Origin: Streptomyces toyocaensis
Lineage (GTDB): Bacteria; Actinomycetota; Actinomycetes; Streptomycetales; Streptomycetaceae
Direction of reading: 5' to 3'
Assembly: GCF_000725125.1 (NCBI RefSeq)
Contig: NZ_JFCB01000028.1
Span: forward strand, 1 to 64,000
DNA: 64,000 nt
Both the position numbers and the translations under genes were made by a program. The notes beneath the pieces were generated by a model. That model searched no databases, was not told where the DNA came from, and saw only the letters and a list, made by a program, of their open reading frames with translations. Below, piece after piece: positions 7,578 through 16,076 of this stretch (the stretch's first letter is position 1; the number at the start of each line of letters is the position of its first letter).

Positions 7578-9929
7578 GTGGAGAACGCGCAGCGACACAG
7601 ACCGGCAGAGGGGCCCGACAATCCGGACGCCCGGCCCGGGGAGTCCGGAACCGCCCTGGAACTCCTGGTCCACGGGGTGGGCGGCACCACCCCGGAGACG
7701 ATGCTCGACGACCCGCGCACGGTACGGATCACGGGTGACGGCATCGCCGCCGTGTTCCGCCGTGCCGACGACGCCGACGCGGAGCGGCGACCCGCCGGCC
7801 GCCGCGAAGGGCCCGTGCCCGAGGCCTACGTCTGGTGCAACCTCACCTCGGGCAACGGCACCCGCGCCCTGTGGCTGCTGCTGCTCCCCTTCATGGTGGT
7901 CAACATCGCCCACTGGATGCGCCCCACCGCCCGGGGCCGCAGACGCACCGTGCGGCTGTACGGGCTGCTGGTGCGGCTGGCAGGGCTCAGCCTGACGGTG
8001 CTGCTCGTCGCGGCCGCCTGCGAGGTCGCCCTCGACCTGGCCGCATGGCAGTGCGCGGGCACGCACGCGTGCGCCGAACGGCACTCCTGGCTCGGCTTCC
8101 TCTCGCCCGAGGTCTCCGACGGGGGCTGGTGGAGTCCGCCGGGCCGCAGGCTCGCCCTCGCCGCCGTGGTGCCCACCGCCCTCACCGGCCTGCTGTGGTT
8201 GTTGTCCCTGCGCACCTGGAGCGCGTACGAGTCCCAGCAGCCGATGACCCAGGACCGCGAGCCGGAGGAGGACGGCGGTCCCACCGCGCTGGGCCGGCCC
8301 GGATTCTGGTACGGTCGGCGCCTGGTCGCCCGGCTGCGCGCCGCGCACACCGCCGCCGGACTGCTGACGGTCGCCGCCGCTGTCGGCTCAGCCGCCGCCA
8401 GGTACGACCGCGAGCCGGGCGGCCCGGGCGTCCTGGGTGTTCTCGGTGTGCTGCTGGAGGCGGCGCTGGCCGCCGGGGCGGGCGCCGTGGTGTGGGTGGT
8501 CTGCCGCCGGGGCCGCAGCGAACGCCGGGTGGACAGCGGACTCGACCGGCGCCTGGTGCGGTGGCTGCCCCTCGCCGCCCTGGTCCTGCTCGCGCTCACC
8601 GTGGTGTACGCCGGGTGGGAGCGCCCCGGATGGCGGTCGGCGGGCCGGCTGCCGGGCGACGCCACCTTCGGCGCTCTCGCCCTGGCGCAGGGCCTGCTGG
8701 TGATCGTCCTCGCCGGGGTGGCCCACATCCTGCACCGGACCGACCCCGACCGGCGCGCCGCGATGCGGGGCCTGGCCGGACCGGCGGTCGCGATGCTCGC
8801 CTGCGCGCTGGGCGGGGTCATGTCCGGCGGTGTCTCCCAGCGGGTGTCCGACTGGCTGGACGGCACCGGGACGTCGATGCCCGGCCCGCCGGTGCTGCTG
8901 ACCTGGCAGGCGTCCGTGATCCCGCTGCTGCTCGTCCTCCTGCTGGTGCTGTGCGGCTGGCTCGCCCGGCGCGCCTGGCGGATCGCGCGCGAGGAGCGCG
9001 CCGCCGTGGAACGCGAGTACGCGGGGGAGACGGGCGACCCCGGCCGCACCCGCCGTATCGCGTCCGTACGCGCCATGGCCGCCCTCACCGACCGCGGACC
9101 GCGCATCCTCGCCGTCACCTCCACCGCCACCCTGCTGCTCGGCGCCGGCGCCCTCGTCGGCGCCCTCGCCACCGACCGGACGCCCGGGGAGGCGGCACGG
9201 GGGTCGTACGCCGTCGTCCACGGCGCGGCGGAGACCGCCGAGGCGCTCGGCTCCTGGCTCATCGGACTCGGCTTCATACTCTTCGTCACCTGGGGCCGCC
9301 GCGCCTACAAGGACGCCTCCGCGCGGCGCACCATCGGCATCCTCTGGGACGTCGGCACCTTCTGGCCACGGGCCGCGCATCCCTTCGCGCCGCCCTGCTA
9401 CGCCGAGCGCGCCGTGCCCGACCTGACCTGGCGGATCGCCACCTGGACGCGGACGACCGGGGGGCGGCTGGTGATCTCCGGCCACTCCCAGGGCAGCGTC
9501 CTCGCCGCCGCGGCGGCCTGGCAGCTCCCGCCGTCCGCCCGCAGGCGCGTCGCCCTGCTGACCTACGGCTCCCCGCTGGAGCGGCTGTACGGCCGCTGGT
9601 TCCCCGCCCACTTCGGACCGGACGCGCTCGCTTTCCTGCACCGGGAGGTCGACTGCTGGCGCAACCTGTACCGGCGCACCGACCCCATCGGCGGTCCGAT
9701 GCGGCTGCCCGGCGACCGGGGCCCCGACGTGGACCGCCCCGCGCTCCGAGACCCGCTCGCCTACGGCCGCACCGAGGCCCATCCGCTGCCCGCGCCGATC
9801 CTCGGCCACTCCGACTACCAGGCCGACCCCGCGTTCGTCGAGGAACGGCGCCGGCTGCTCGCCCGGCTGCGGGCCGCCGAGGTGCCGGCCCCCCGGCCCA
9901 CGGGGGAGCGCGGCGGCCCCGCGGCGTGA
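7578..9929 (+). CDS. Large multi-pass membrane protein with a lipase-type GHSQG nucleophile elbow
   Basis: About 783 residues from GTG 7578 (GGGGGAAG upstream at 7561-7568); ATG 7536 is an alternative start. The N-terminus contains an LLVHGVGGTTPETML segment resembling an alpha/beta-hydrolase oxyanion loop. It is followed by roughly eight to ten hydrophobic helices spread to about residue 590. A C-terminal cytoplasmic-like domain carries LVISGHSQGSVLAAAA, with serine near residue 637, and a later histidine-containing tail (LGHSDYQADPAFVEERR). The arrangement suggests a membrane-embedded esterase/lipase-fold protein in which elements of the hydrolase flank a membrane domain. The family is seen in Streptomyces, but I know of no assigned function. 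Confidence 0.7.
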   Translation: MENAQRHRPAEGPDNPDARPGESGTALELLVHGVGGTTPETMLDDPRTVRITGDGIAAVFRRADDADAERRPAGRREGPVPEAYVWCNLTSGNGTRALWLLLLPFMVVNIAHWMRPTARGRRRTVRLYGLLVRLAGLSLTVLLVAAACEVALDLAAWQCAGTHACAERHSWLGFLSPEVSDGGWWSPPGRRLALAAVVPTALTGLLWLLSLRTWSAYESQQPMTQDREPEEDGGPTALGRPGFWYGRRLVARLRAAHTAAGLLTVAAAVGSAAARYDREPGGPGVLGVLGVLLEAALAAGAGAVVWVVCRRGRSERRVDSGLDRRLVRWLPLAALVLLALTVVYAGWERPGWRSAGRLPGDATFGALALAQGLLVIVLAGVAHILHRTDPDRRAAMRGLAGPAVAMLACALGGVMSGGVSQRVSDWLDGTGTSMPGPPVLLTWQASVIPLLLVLLLVLCGWLARRAWRIAREERAAVEREYAGETGDPGRTRRIASVRAMAALTDRGPRILAVTSTATLLLGAGALVGALATDRTPGEAARGSYAVVHGAAETAEALGSWLIGLGFILFVTWGRRAYKDASARRTIGILWDVGTFWPRAAHPFAPPCYAERAVPDLTWRIATWTRTTGGRLVISGHSQGSVLAAAAAWQLPPSARRRVALLTYGSPLERLYGRWFPAHFGPDALAFLHREVDCWRNLYRRTDPIGGPMRLPGDRGPDVDRPALRDPLAYGRTEAHPLPAPILGHSDYQADPAFVEERRRLLARLRAAEVPAPRPTGERGGPAA

Positions 9930-9939
9930 GGGGCCGGAC

Positions 9940-12378
9940 TCAGGGGAGCGTGGGCAGGTCCTCGGCGTAGAGGAGCGTCAGGTCGTCGGTGGTCGGCTCG
10001 TCGAGCTGGGCGACGCGGCTCGCGTGCCGCTCGACCATCGCCTCGAAGGTCTGCCGCGCGGTGCGCCCGTTGCCGAACGCGGGACCCTTGGGGATCTCGG
10101 TGAAATACGTCAGCAGGGCCTCGGCGGTGCCCGGCGCCAGGTGGTACTCGTGCTCCTCGGCCTGCTGCCGCACGATCCGCAGCAGTTCCTCGGGGCCGTA
10201 GTCGCCGAAGGTGATCGTCCGTGAGAAGCGGGACGCCACACCCGGGTTGACCGACAGGAACCGCTCCATCTCGGCGGTGTACCCGGCCACGATCACCACG
10301 ACCGCGTCCCGCTGGTCCTCCATCAGCTTCACCAGGGTGTCGATGGCCTCCTTGCCGAAGTCCCGCCCGGCGTCCTCGGGGGAGAGCGCGTACGCCTCGT
10401 CGATGAACAGGACACCGCCGCGTGCCTTGTCGAACGCCTCCTGGGTGCGGATCGCCGTGGAGCCGATGTGCTCACCGACCAGGTCGACCCGGGACACCTC
10501 GACCAGGTGTCCCTGCTCCAGCACGCCGAGCGAGGCGAGGATCTCGCCGTACAGGCGGGCGACGGTGGTCTTGCCGGTGCCGGGGGAACCGGTGAACACC
10601 AGATGCCGCTTGACCGACGCCGCCTTCAGACCCGCCTGCTGCCGGCGCCGGCCCACCTCGATCATGTCGGTGAGGGCGCGCACCTCGCGCTTGACGCTTT
10701 CCAGACCCACCAGCGCGTCGAGTTCCCCGAGCACGGCCTTCGAGGAGCGGGTCTCCCGCTCCGGCGCCGGGGCGGGAGGGGCGTGCGGGGCCGGCTCGGC
10801 CGTCCGGGCGGGCACGGTGCCCAGCAGGCCCGTGGAGCGGCCCGCCGTCTCCACGGCGGGTTCGGGCGCCGCGGGCGCCCTCGGACTGCCGCTCTCGTCG
10901 CTCGTGCAGTCCTCGACGACGGGACCGCCCGATCCGGACGCCGCGTCCGCGCCCTCGGCGAACTCGTAACCGCCGCGCGCGCAGCGCTCCGTGCGGCACT
11001 TCCTCAGCGTCGTACGGCTGCCGTCTATCACATGGAAGCCGTAGCCGCCGCTGCCCGTGACCCGGCAGTTCAGGAACGTGCCGCGGCCACCGGCCGAGAC
11101 GTAGACGCCGGCCTCGGCGGGGGAGTCGACCGTGCAGCGCTCGAGGGTCGGGTCGGCGCCCTTGGTGACGATCACACCGGTCTGTGTGCCGTCCAGGGCG
11201 CAGTTGTTCAGCGTTCCGCCGCTGCCGTGGTCGCGGAACCAGGCGCCGGTCGCCGCCTCCCGGATCCGGCAGTCGTCGAGCTGCGCGGTGGCGCCGTCGC
11301 TCACCGACACGGCCGTGTTGCGCACCTGCGACAGATCGCTGTCGACGACGTCGGCGCGCGAGCCGCGGTCGAGGACGAACAGCGCGTCCGGCACGTCGTG
11401 CACCCGGCAGGAGTCCAGGACCGCGGTGGCGCCGTCGCTCACCCACACCGCCGGGTAGTCACCCGTGCTGTCGAAGATCTCGCACTGGTTGGCGTCCACG
11501 CGCGTGCCCGGGTCCCACACCGAAAGACCGTTGCGGCCGAACTGCCGCACGCTGGTGCGGGTCAGGGTGAGCACCGAGCGGGACCGCAGGTCGACCGCGT
11601 TCTCCGGGATGTCGTGGATGCGGCAGTCGGCAAGCGTCAGCACCGCGTCCGTGTCGAGTGTGACGCCGTCGCCGGTCGTCCGGTGCACGTCACAGTCGGT
11701 GAGGTGCGCGGTGGCGCGGCCCGTCACCTGGACGCCGCTGCCCCGCACCTCGTAGACCTCGCACCCCACCGCCTCGAGGGCCGAGTTCTCCCCGGTCGCG
11801 GTCAGTCCCGAGCCCGCGGCGTGGTGCACCCGGCAGCGTTCGAGCCGGGGGTGGCCGCCGCCGCGCACCGTGACGCCCGCCTGCCCAGCGGCGACGACCT
11901 CGCACTCCTCGAACACTCCGCCCCCGCCGTCCAGTACGGCGATGCCGGCACCCGCCGGATTGTCGACGGTGCACCGGCGCACCGTGGGCCGGGCACCGCC
12001 GCGCACCTCGATGCCGGCCGCGGACCGGGTGACCACGCGGACGTCACGCAGCTCCGGGGTGCCCTCCTCGACGAGCACGGCGGGGGCGGTGGCGTCCTGG
12101 CCCTCGACGTGCAGGTCCTGCACCACCGCCGAGGCGCGCACGGTCAGCGGCACGCCGTCCGCGGGCGCGATGCGCACGGAGCCGGGCGCGCCCTCCGGGC
12201 CGCGCAGCGTCACCGCGCGCTGGACGACGAGGTTCTCCCGGTAGGTGCCGGGGGCGACGGTGAGGACGTCGCCTTCCGCCGCGGCCTCCAGGGCGGCGGC
12301 GAGCGATGCGTACTCACCCGTGCGGCGGCGCCACCTCGATGTGCCGGTGTGCGTCACCTGGACCGTGCCCTGTGCCAT
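9940..12378 (-). CDS. Right-handed beta-helix repeat protein fused to a CbxX/EccA-type AAA ATPase
   Basis: An 812-residue protein. Residues about 25-465 are parallel beta-helix (pectate-lyase/NosD-like) coils with recurring patterns such as AGVTVRGGGHPRLERC and TAVLDSCRVHDV. A Pro/Ala-rich linker (about 470-545) connects to a CbxX/CfqX AAA module that begins ELDALVGLESVKREV. That module has Walker A GSPGTGKTT (about 596-604), Walker B VLFIDEAYAL (about 651) and a sensor region ASRFSRTITFGDY. The AAA part resembles the C-terminal domain of mycobacterial EccA (type VII secretion) and Rubisco activase CbxX. No signal peptide is visible, so the beta-helix is probably cytoplasmic. ATG 12378 is the likely start. 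It ends 10 bp from the convergent membrane protein gene. Confidence 0.85.
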   Translation of the reverse strand: MAQGTVQVTHTGTSRWRRRTGEYASLAAALEAAAEGDVLTVAPGTYRENLVVQRAVTLRGPEGAPGSVRIAPADGVPLTVRASAVVQDLHVEGQDATAPAVLVEEGTPELRDVRVVTRSAAGIEVRGGARPTVRRCTVDNPAGAGIAVLDGGGGVFEECEVVAAGQAGVTVRGGGHPRLERCRVHHAAGSGLTATGENSALEAVGCEVYEVRGSGVQVTGRATAHLTDCDVHRTTGDGVTLDTDAVLTLADCRIHDIPENAVDLRSRSVLTLTRTSVRQFGRNGLSVWDPGTRVDANQCEIFDSTGDYPAVWVSDGATAVLDSCRVHDVPDALFVLDRGSRADVVDSDLSQVRNTAVSVSDGATAQLDDCRIREAATGAWFRDHGSGGTLNNCALDGTQTGVIVTKGADPTLERCTVDSPAEAGVYVSAGGRGTFLNCRVTGSGGYGFHVIDGSRTTLRKCRTERCARGGYEFAEGADAASGSGGPVVEDCTSDESGSPRAPAAPEPAVETAGRSTGLLGTVPARTAEPAPHAPPAPAPERETRSSKAVLGELDALVGLESVKREVRALTDMIEVGRRRQQAGLKAASVKRHLVFTGSPGTGKTTVARLYGEILASLGVLEQGHLVEVSRVDLVGEHIGSTAIRTQEAFDKARGGVLFIDEAYALSPEDAGRDFGKEAIDTLVKLMEDQRDAVVVIVAGYTAEMERFLSVNPGVASRFSRTITFGDYGPEELLRIVRQQAEEHEYHLAPGTAEALLTYFTEIPKGPAFGNGRTARQTFEAMVERHASRVAQLDEPTTDDLTLLYAEDLPTLP

Positions 12379-12501
12379 GGCGTAGCTGTGCCCCCACCTC
12401 GTCGTACTGATGGCTCGTTCCCGCCCGTGTCTCGCCGATCGGTTCGGCCGGACCACCGTAGCGTGCGTACGGGCACCGGGTTGACCAGAGCGGCAACGCC
12501 G

Positions 12502-13107
12502 TCAGCTGCCGGCTCCGGTCCTGCCCCAGTCCGGTCCCGCCCTCTCCCATGCCCGGTCCCAGCGGACGTATCTGCGGCGGAGCATGCGCCGGACGATCAG
12601 CCGTCTGCAGCCCTCGGCCAGGCCCGCGGTCACCAGGGTGGCGCCGACGCCGGCGAGCACGGCGTGCGTCGTCGCCGTCGCGGTGTCCAGCGGGCGTGCG
12701 GTCACGCGCCCCTGACGGTCGGTCCACATGCTGAAGCGGTCGCCCGGCCGAGGCTCCCGGAGACGGGTCGTCACGGCTCCGCTCCGCCCGGTGCCGTCCG
12801 GTGCGGTCCAGTGGGCCAGGACCCGCACGGGCGGGTCCCCGGCCGCGGCCGCCTCCGGGTCCACTCCGAGCACGGACGGATCGAGCTCACGCACCACGGT
12901 GGCCGTCGTCAGGTGCCGGTCCCGGTGCTGGGCGCGGACCGAACGCTCCAGCGTGTCCTGGGCGGCGGCTCCGACGAGGCAGCCGATCACGGGCGCGGCG
13001 AGGGCGGCGAGCAGCAGGGCCGCGAGCGCCACCCAGGCCTCGGCCAGGTCGGTCCCGCGACGCAGCGGGTTGTGCCGCCAGCGCCAGAGTCCGCTGATCG
13101 CCCGCAC
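12502..13107 (-). CDS. Rv1733c-like two-TM membrane protein
   Basis: The predicted 201-residue protein has an N-terminal transmembrane helix (about 24-48, AWVALAALLLAALAAPVIGCLVG) and a second near residue 145-165 (THAVLAGVGATLVTAGLAEG). Between them is an extracytoplasmic domain of about 95 residues containing RVLAHWTAPDG and GDRFSMWTDRQGRVTARPL. This layout and the WTAPDG / W-x-D-x-x-G motifs match the Rv1733c family of actinobacterial membrane proteins, whose function is unknown. It is transcribed in the same direction as the beta-helix/AAA gene, 123 bp upstream of it. Confidence 0.75.
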   Translation of the reverse strand: MRAISGLWRWRHNPLRRGTDLAEAWVALAALLLAALAAPVIGCLVGAAAQDTLERSVRAQHRDRHLTTATVVRELDPSVLGVDPEAAAAGDPPVRVLAHWTAPDGTGRSGAVTTRLREPRPGDRFSMWTDRQGRVTARPLDTATATTHAVLAGVGATLVTAGLAEGCRRLIVRRMLRRRYVRWDRAWERAGPDWGRTGAGS

Positions 13108-13209
13108 CGCCGCACCCCCTCGCCGGTTCTCCCATGAGCGCTCATGAAGCGCACATGAAAGGAAACGGACGAAGCCGGGGGCCGGTTCCCGCTCCCGCGG
13201 AAGGGACCG

Positions 13210-14034
13210 CTACGCGGCCTCGACGGGGTCGCCGACCCTGATCGTGCCGGGGGAGAGGGGCACCAGGTTCTGCCCGAAGACGACTTCCCCGGCGGTCCGC
13301 TGACGGGCCGCCAGCGAGCGCAGGGGCTCCTTTCCGCGCCGGCCGGTCTCCTGGTCGGTGGTGGTCACCACGCACCTGCCGCTCGGCTTGGCGACGCGGA
13401 AGGCGACCTCGCCGACGGTGACCCTCGTCCACCGCTCCTCCTCCCAGGGTTCGGTGCCCTCGACCACCACGTTCGGCCGGAAGCGGTTCATCGGCAGCGG
13501 GCCCTCGGCAGCGTGGTCCCCCGCGGCGATCAGGGAGTTGAGGGCGTCGAGGGAGGCGGTCGTGGTGAGCAGCAGCGGGTAGCCGTCGGCGAAGGTGACC
13601 GTCTCGCCCGGCAGCGCGAACGCGGGGTCGACCGGCCTGCGCGTGGCCGGGTCGTCCAGGTGCACCAGACGTACCGGGACGCCGAGGTGGGCGCTGCACC
13701 AGGCATGCACGGCGCCGTCCTCGGCCAGGACGGCCTCGACCTTGTCTCCGAAGAGCTCCACCGGGACCGTCGCGCCGGGCGCGGGAACATGTGCTGTGAC
13801 CGGCTCGGCCCCGGGAACGGACAGCCGGACGCCGCCGCCGGGCAGGAGCTCGGCGGCGGCCAGTGCCAGGCGTGGGTGGCGCCGCTGTGTGACGACCCTT
13901 CCCCCGTCGTCGACCAGCATCCAGCGCCGGTCCCCGGCCGGACCCCAGGGCTCCACGACGACCTCCCGGAGCGGCAGGCTCCGGAAGGCCTTGACCGGAT
14001 GAATGCTGAGCGCCTGCAGGTGTGCGTTCCCCAT
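13210..14034 (-). CDS. MOSC-domain protein (molybdenum cofactor sulfurase C-terminal type)
   Basis: A 274-residue protein with the MOSC N-terminal beta-barrel (LSIHPVKAFRSLPL, about 8-21; GDRRWMLVDDGGRVVTQRRHPRL) followed by the MOSC domain proper. There the conserved cysteine lies in KPSGRCVVTTTDQETG and the region ends FGQNLVPLSPGTIRVGD. Stand-alone MOSC proteins (YcbX/mARC type) bind Moco and reduce N-hydroxylated compounds; the single conserved cysteine is the expected Mo ligand. The start at ATG 14034 follows the family start; the longer upstream frame overlaps the next gene. Partner electron carriers are not adjacent. Confidence 0.88.
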   Translation of the reverse strand: MGNAHLQALSIHPVKAFRSLPLREVVVEPWGPAGDRRWMLVDDGGRVVTQRRHPRLALAAAELLPGGGVRLSVPGAEPVTAHVPAPGATVPVELFGDKVEAVLAEDGAVHAWCSAHLGVPVRLVHLDDPATRRPVDPAFALPGETVTFADGYPLLLTTTASLDALNSLIAAGDHAAEGPLPMNRFRPNVVVEGTEPWEEERWTRVTVGEVAFRVAKPSGRCVVTTTDQETGRRGKEPLRSLAARQRTAGEVVFGQNLVPLSPGTIRVGDPVEAA

Positions 14035-14075
14035 GGGGCCATCGTGCCATCCGGCGCCGACGGCCCCGGGTTTGC

Positions 14076-14504
14076 TCAGTACCCGCGGTACTGCTGGTAC
14101 TGGTACGGGTCCTGGTACGGCGCGGGAACCGGCCGGGGAGCCGCGGGACGCATCGCCTCGTAGCCGGCGGGCGGAGCCGGACGCGGCGGCTGCGGCTGCG
14201 GGCCGGGGTAGCCGCGCGGCGCGGTGGCCTGCTGCGGGATGTACGCGGTGTGCGCCTGCTGGAGCGGCGCGGGCTGCTGCGCCTGCGGATAGCCGTAGGC
14301 GGGCTGGGACGGAGCCGCCGGGAGGGCGGGCATCGCCGAGGGAAGCGCGGGCAGATGACTGACCGGCGCCTCGTACGCGGCGGGGACCCGGATCGGGGCG
14401 ATCTGCGGGGTGCCCCGCTCGGCCACGAGCGAGTCGTAGATCGGAGTGTCCGGGAAGGAGGCGGAGTAGTAGCCGCCGCCATAAGTGGAGCGGGGGGAGG
14501 TCAT
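14076..14504 (-). CDS. Pro/Gln/Tyr-rich conserved Streptomyces protein (DUF6643-like)
   Basis: The product is 142 residues and starts MTSPRSTYGGGYYSASFPDT. The first 55 residues form a conserved-looking head (TPIYDSLVAERGTPQIAPIRVP). The rest is low-complexity Pro/Ala/Gln/Tyr, ending PYQDPYQYQQYRGY. It has no transmembrane segment or signal peptide. The head resembles a small Streptomyces-only family that I associate with DUF6643, from memory only. It is divergent from the TerD-type gene across about 290 bp. Function unknown; the disordered tail suggests a scaffold or polar protein. Confidence 0.7.
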   Translation of the reverse strand: MTSPRSTYGGGYYSASFPDTPIYDSLVAERGTPQIAPIRVPAAYEAPVSHLPALPSAMPALPAAPSQPAYGYPQAQQPAPLQQAHTAYIPQQATAPRGYPGPQPQPPRPAPPAGYEAMRPAAPRPVPAPYQDPYQYQQYRGY

Positions 14505-14794
14505 GGCACATAAGTTAAGCCCACGATGTGCTTTTGGGGAGCCCGATAAGAGGGTTGTTTTCTGTGCTCGCCGTGACCGGGGATCACCAATGCGGGCGAA
14601 CATGGGGGAAACAGGCACTCCTGCCGAGCGCATTTCGTGTAAAGGCCGAGTTCCGGGGCGGTTACCGGCGGTTGGCCACCGGTTGCCGCGCCCTTCCCGT
14701 GGGCGTTCCCGGCCCGGGGCAATAGGTTGTGCGGACGAAGACCGACGAATGCCGGGGCCTGGCCCGGCGCGGGCGACCCGTGATGGGGGCGGAC

Positions 14795-16069
14795 ATGTCA
14801 ATGTCGAAAGGATCGAACACACCGGTGCCGGCGACGGCACTGCGGGTGGACGTGGGCTGGCGATCCGGGCCCGGTGTCCCCGACGCGGACGCCTCGGCAC
14901 TCCTGCTGGCCGGGGGGAAGGTCCGCTCCGACAGCGACTTCGTCTTCTACAACCAGCCGGCCCACTCCTCCGGTGCCGTCCGTCACGAGGGCAAGCGGGA
15001 CGCCGGCGGCCGCGTCACCGACACCCTGCTCGTCGACCTCACGCGCGTGGAGCCCGGCATCGAGACCGTGATGCTGGCCGCCTCCTGCGACGGGGGCGCC
15101 TTCGGACAGGTGCCGGATCTGCACATCGAGGTCAAGGACGCCGCGAACGGCACCGTGGCGGCACGCTTCGACAGCACCGGCGCGACCACGGAGACGGCGT
15201 TCGTGCTCGGCGAGTTCTACCGGCGCCAGGGAGCCTGGAAGTTCCGCGCCGTCGGACAGGGCTACAGCAGCGGACTCGAGGGCCTCGCCACCGACTACGG
15301 CATCACCGTGGACGAACCGCAGCACGCCGCCCCGGCGGCCCCGGCCGCCGCGGTGCCGCCCGTCGCGACCCCGGTCACCGCGCCCCCGCCGGCCGCTCCG
15401 CCCCCGCCGTCCGCACCCCCGGCGCCCGTCCGGCTGACGAAGGTCACGCTCACCAAGTCGGCCCCGTCGGTCTCGCTCACCAAGCAGGGCGGCACGTCGG
15501 GCGCCCTGCGCGTGAACCTCAACTGGGAGGTGCGCAAGCAGTTCTCGGGATGGGCCGCGAAGCTCGGCCGCCCGGTCGCCATGCACTCCGACCTCGACCT
15601 CGACCTGTGCGCCCTGTACGAACTCACCGACGGCAGGAAGGGCGTCGTCCAGGCCCTCGGCAACGCCTTCGGGGCCCTGCACCAGCCCCCGTTCATCCAC
15701 CTCGACGGTGACGACCGCACCGGTGCCGTGTCGAGCGGCGAGAACCTCACCGTCAGTCTCGACCACAAGCACCTCTTCCGGCGCATCCTCGTCTTCGTCA
15801 CCGTCTACGAGGGCGCCCGCTCCTTCGCCGACCTGCACGCCACGGTCACCCTCCAGCCGCAGCACGGCGCGGCGATCGACTTCTCCCTCGACGAGTGCAC
15901 CGTCCCCTCGACGGTCTGCGCACTGGCCCTCATCACCAACACCGGCGGCGGCGAACTCGTCGTCCGGCGCGAGGCCCGCTACCTGGTGCCGGAGCGGGGC
16001 GTAAGCCCGCAGCGCACCGTCGACCACGCCTACGGATGGGGCATGAACTGGACGCCGGGGCGCAAGTGA
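14795..16069 (+). CDS. TerD-family stress protein with two TerD-like domains
   Basis: A 424-residue protein. The first TerD domain (about 10-170) contains PDADASALLLAGGKVRSDSDFVFYNQ, with the Asp-rich calcium-binding pattern, and ends FRAVGQGYSSGLEGLATDYGI. A Pro/Ala linker (about 175-215) precedes a second TerD/TerA-like domain that includes the MHSDLDLDLCALYEL and DDRTGAVSSGENL calcium-binding loops. TerD proteins bind Ca2+ and belong to tellurite/stress and developmental systems in Streptomyces. ATG 14795 is preferred over ATG 14783 because of the GGGGG stretch just upstream. It runs to within 7 bp of the convergent glycosyltransferase stop. Confidence 0.87.
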   Translation: MSMSKGSNTPVPATALRVDVGWRSGPGVPDADASALLLAGGKVRSDSDFVFYNQPAHSSGAVRHEGKRDAGGRVTDTLLVDLTRVEPGIETVMLAASCDGGAFGQVPDLHIEVKDAANGTVAARFDSTGATTETAFVLGEFYRRQGAWKFRAVGQGYSSGLEGLATDYGITVDEPQHAAPAAPAAAVPPVATPVTAPPPAAPPPPSAPPAPVRLTKVTLTKSAPSVSLTKQGGTSGALRVNLNWEVRKQFSGWAAKLGRPVAMHSDLDLDLCALYELTDGRKGVVQALGNAFGALHQPPFIHLDGDDRTGAVSSGENLTVSLDHKHLFRRILVFVTVYEGARSFADLHATVTLQPQHGAAIDFSLDECTVPSTVCALALITNTGGGELVVRREARYLVPERGVSPQRTVDHAYGWGMNWTPGRK

Positions 16070-16076
16070 CGACGCG

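Noticed and set aside
10468..13137. An 889-codon plus-strand frame opposite the beta-helix/AAA gene
   Set aside because: Repetitive Arg/Gly/His composition caused by the GC pattern of the true gene on the minus strand; no motif.
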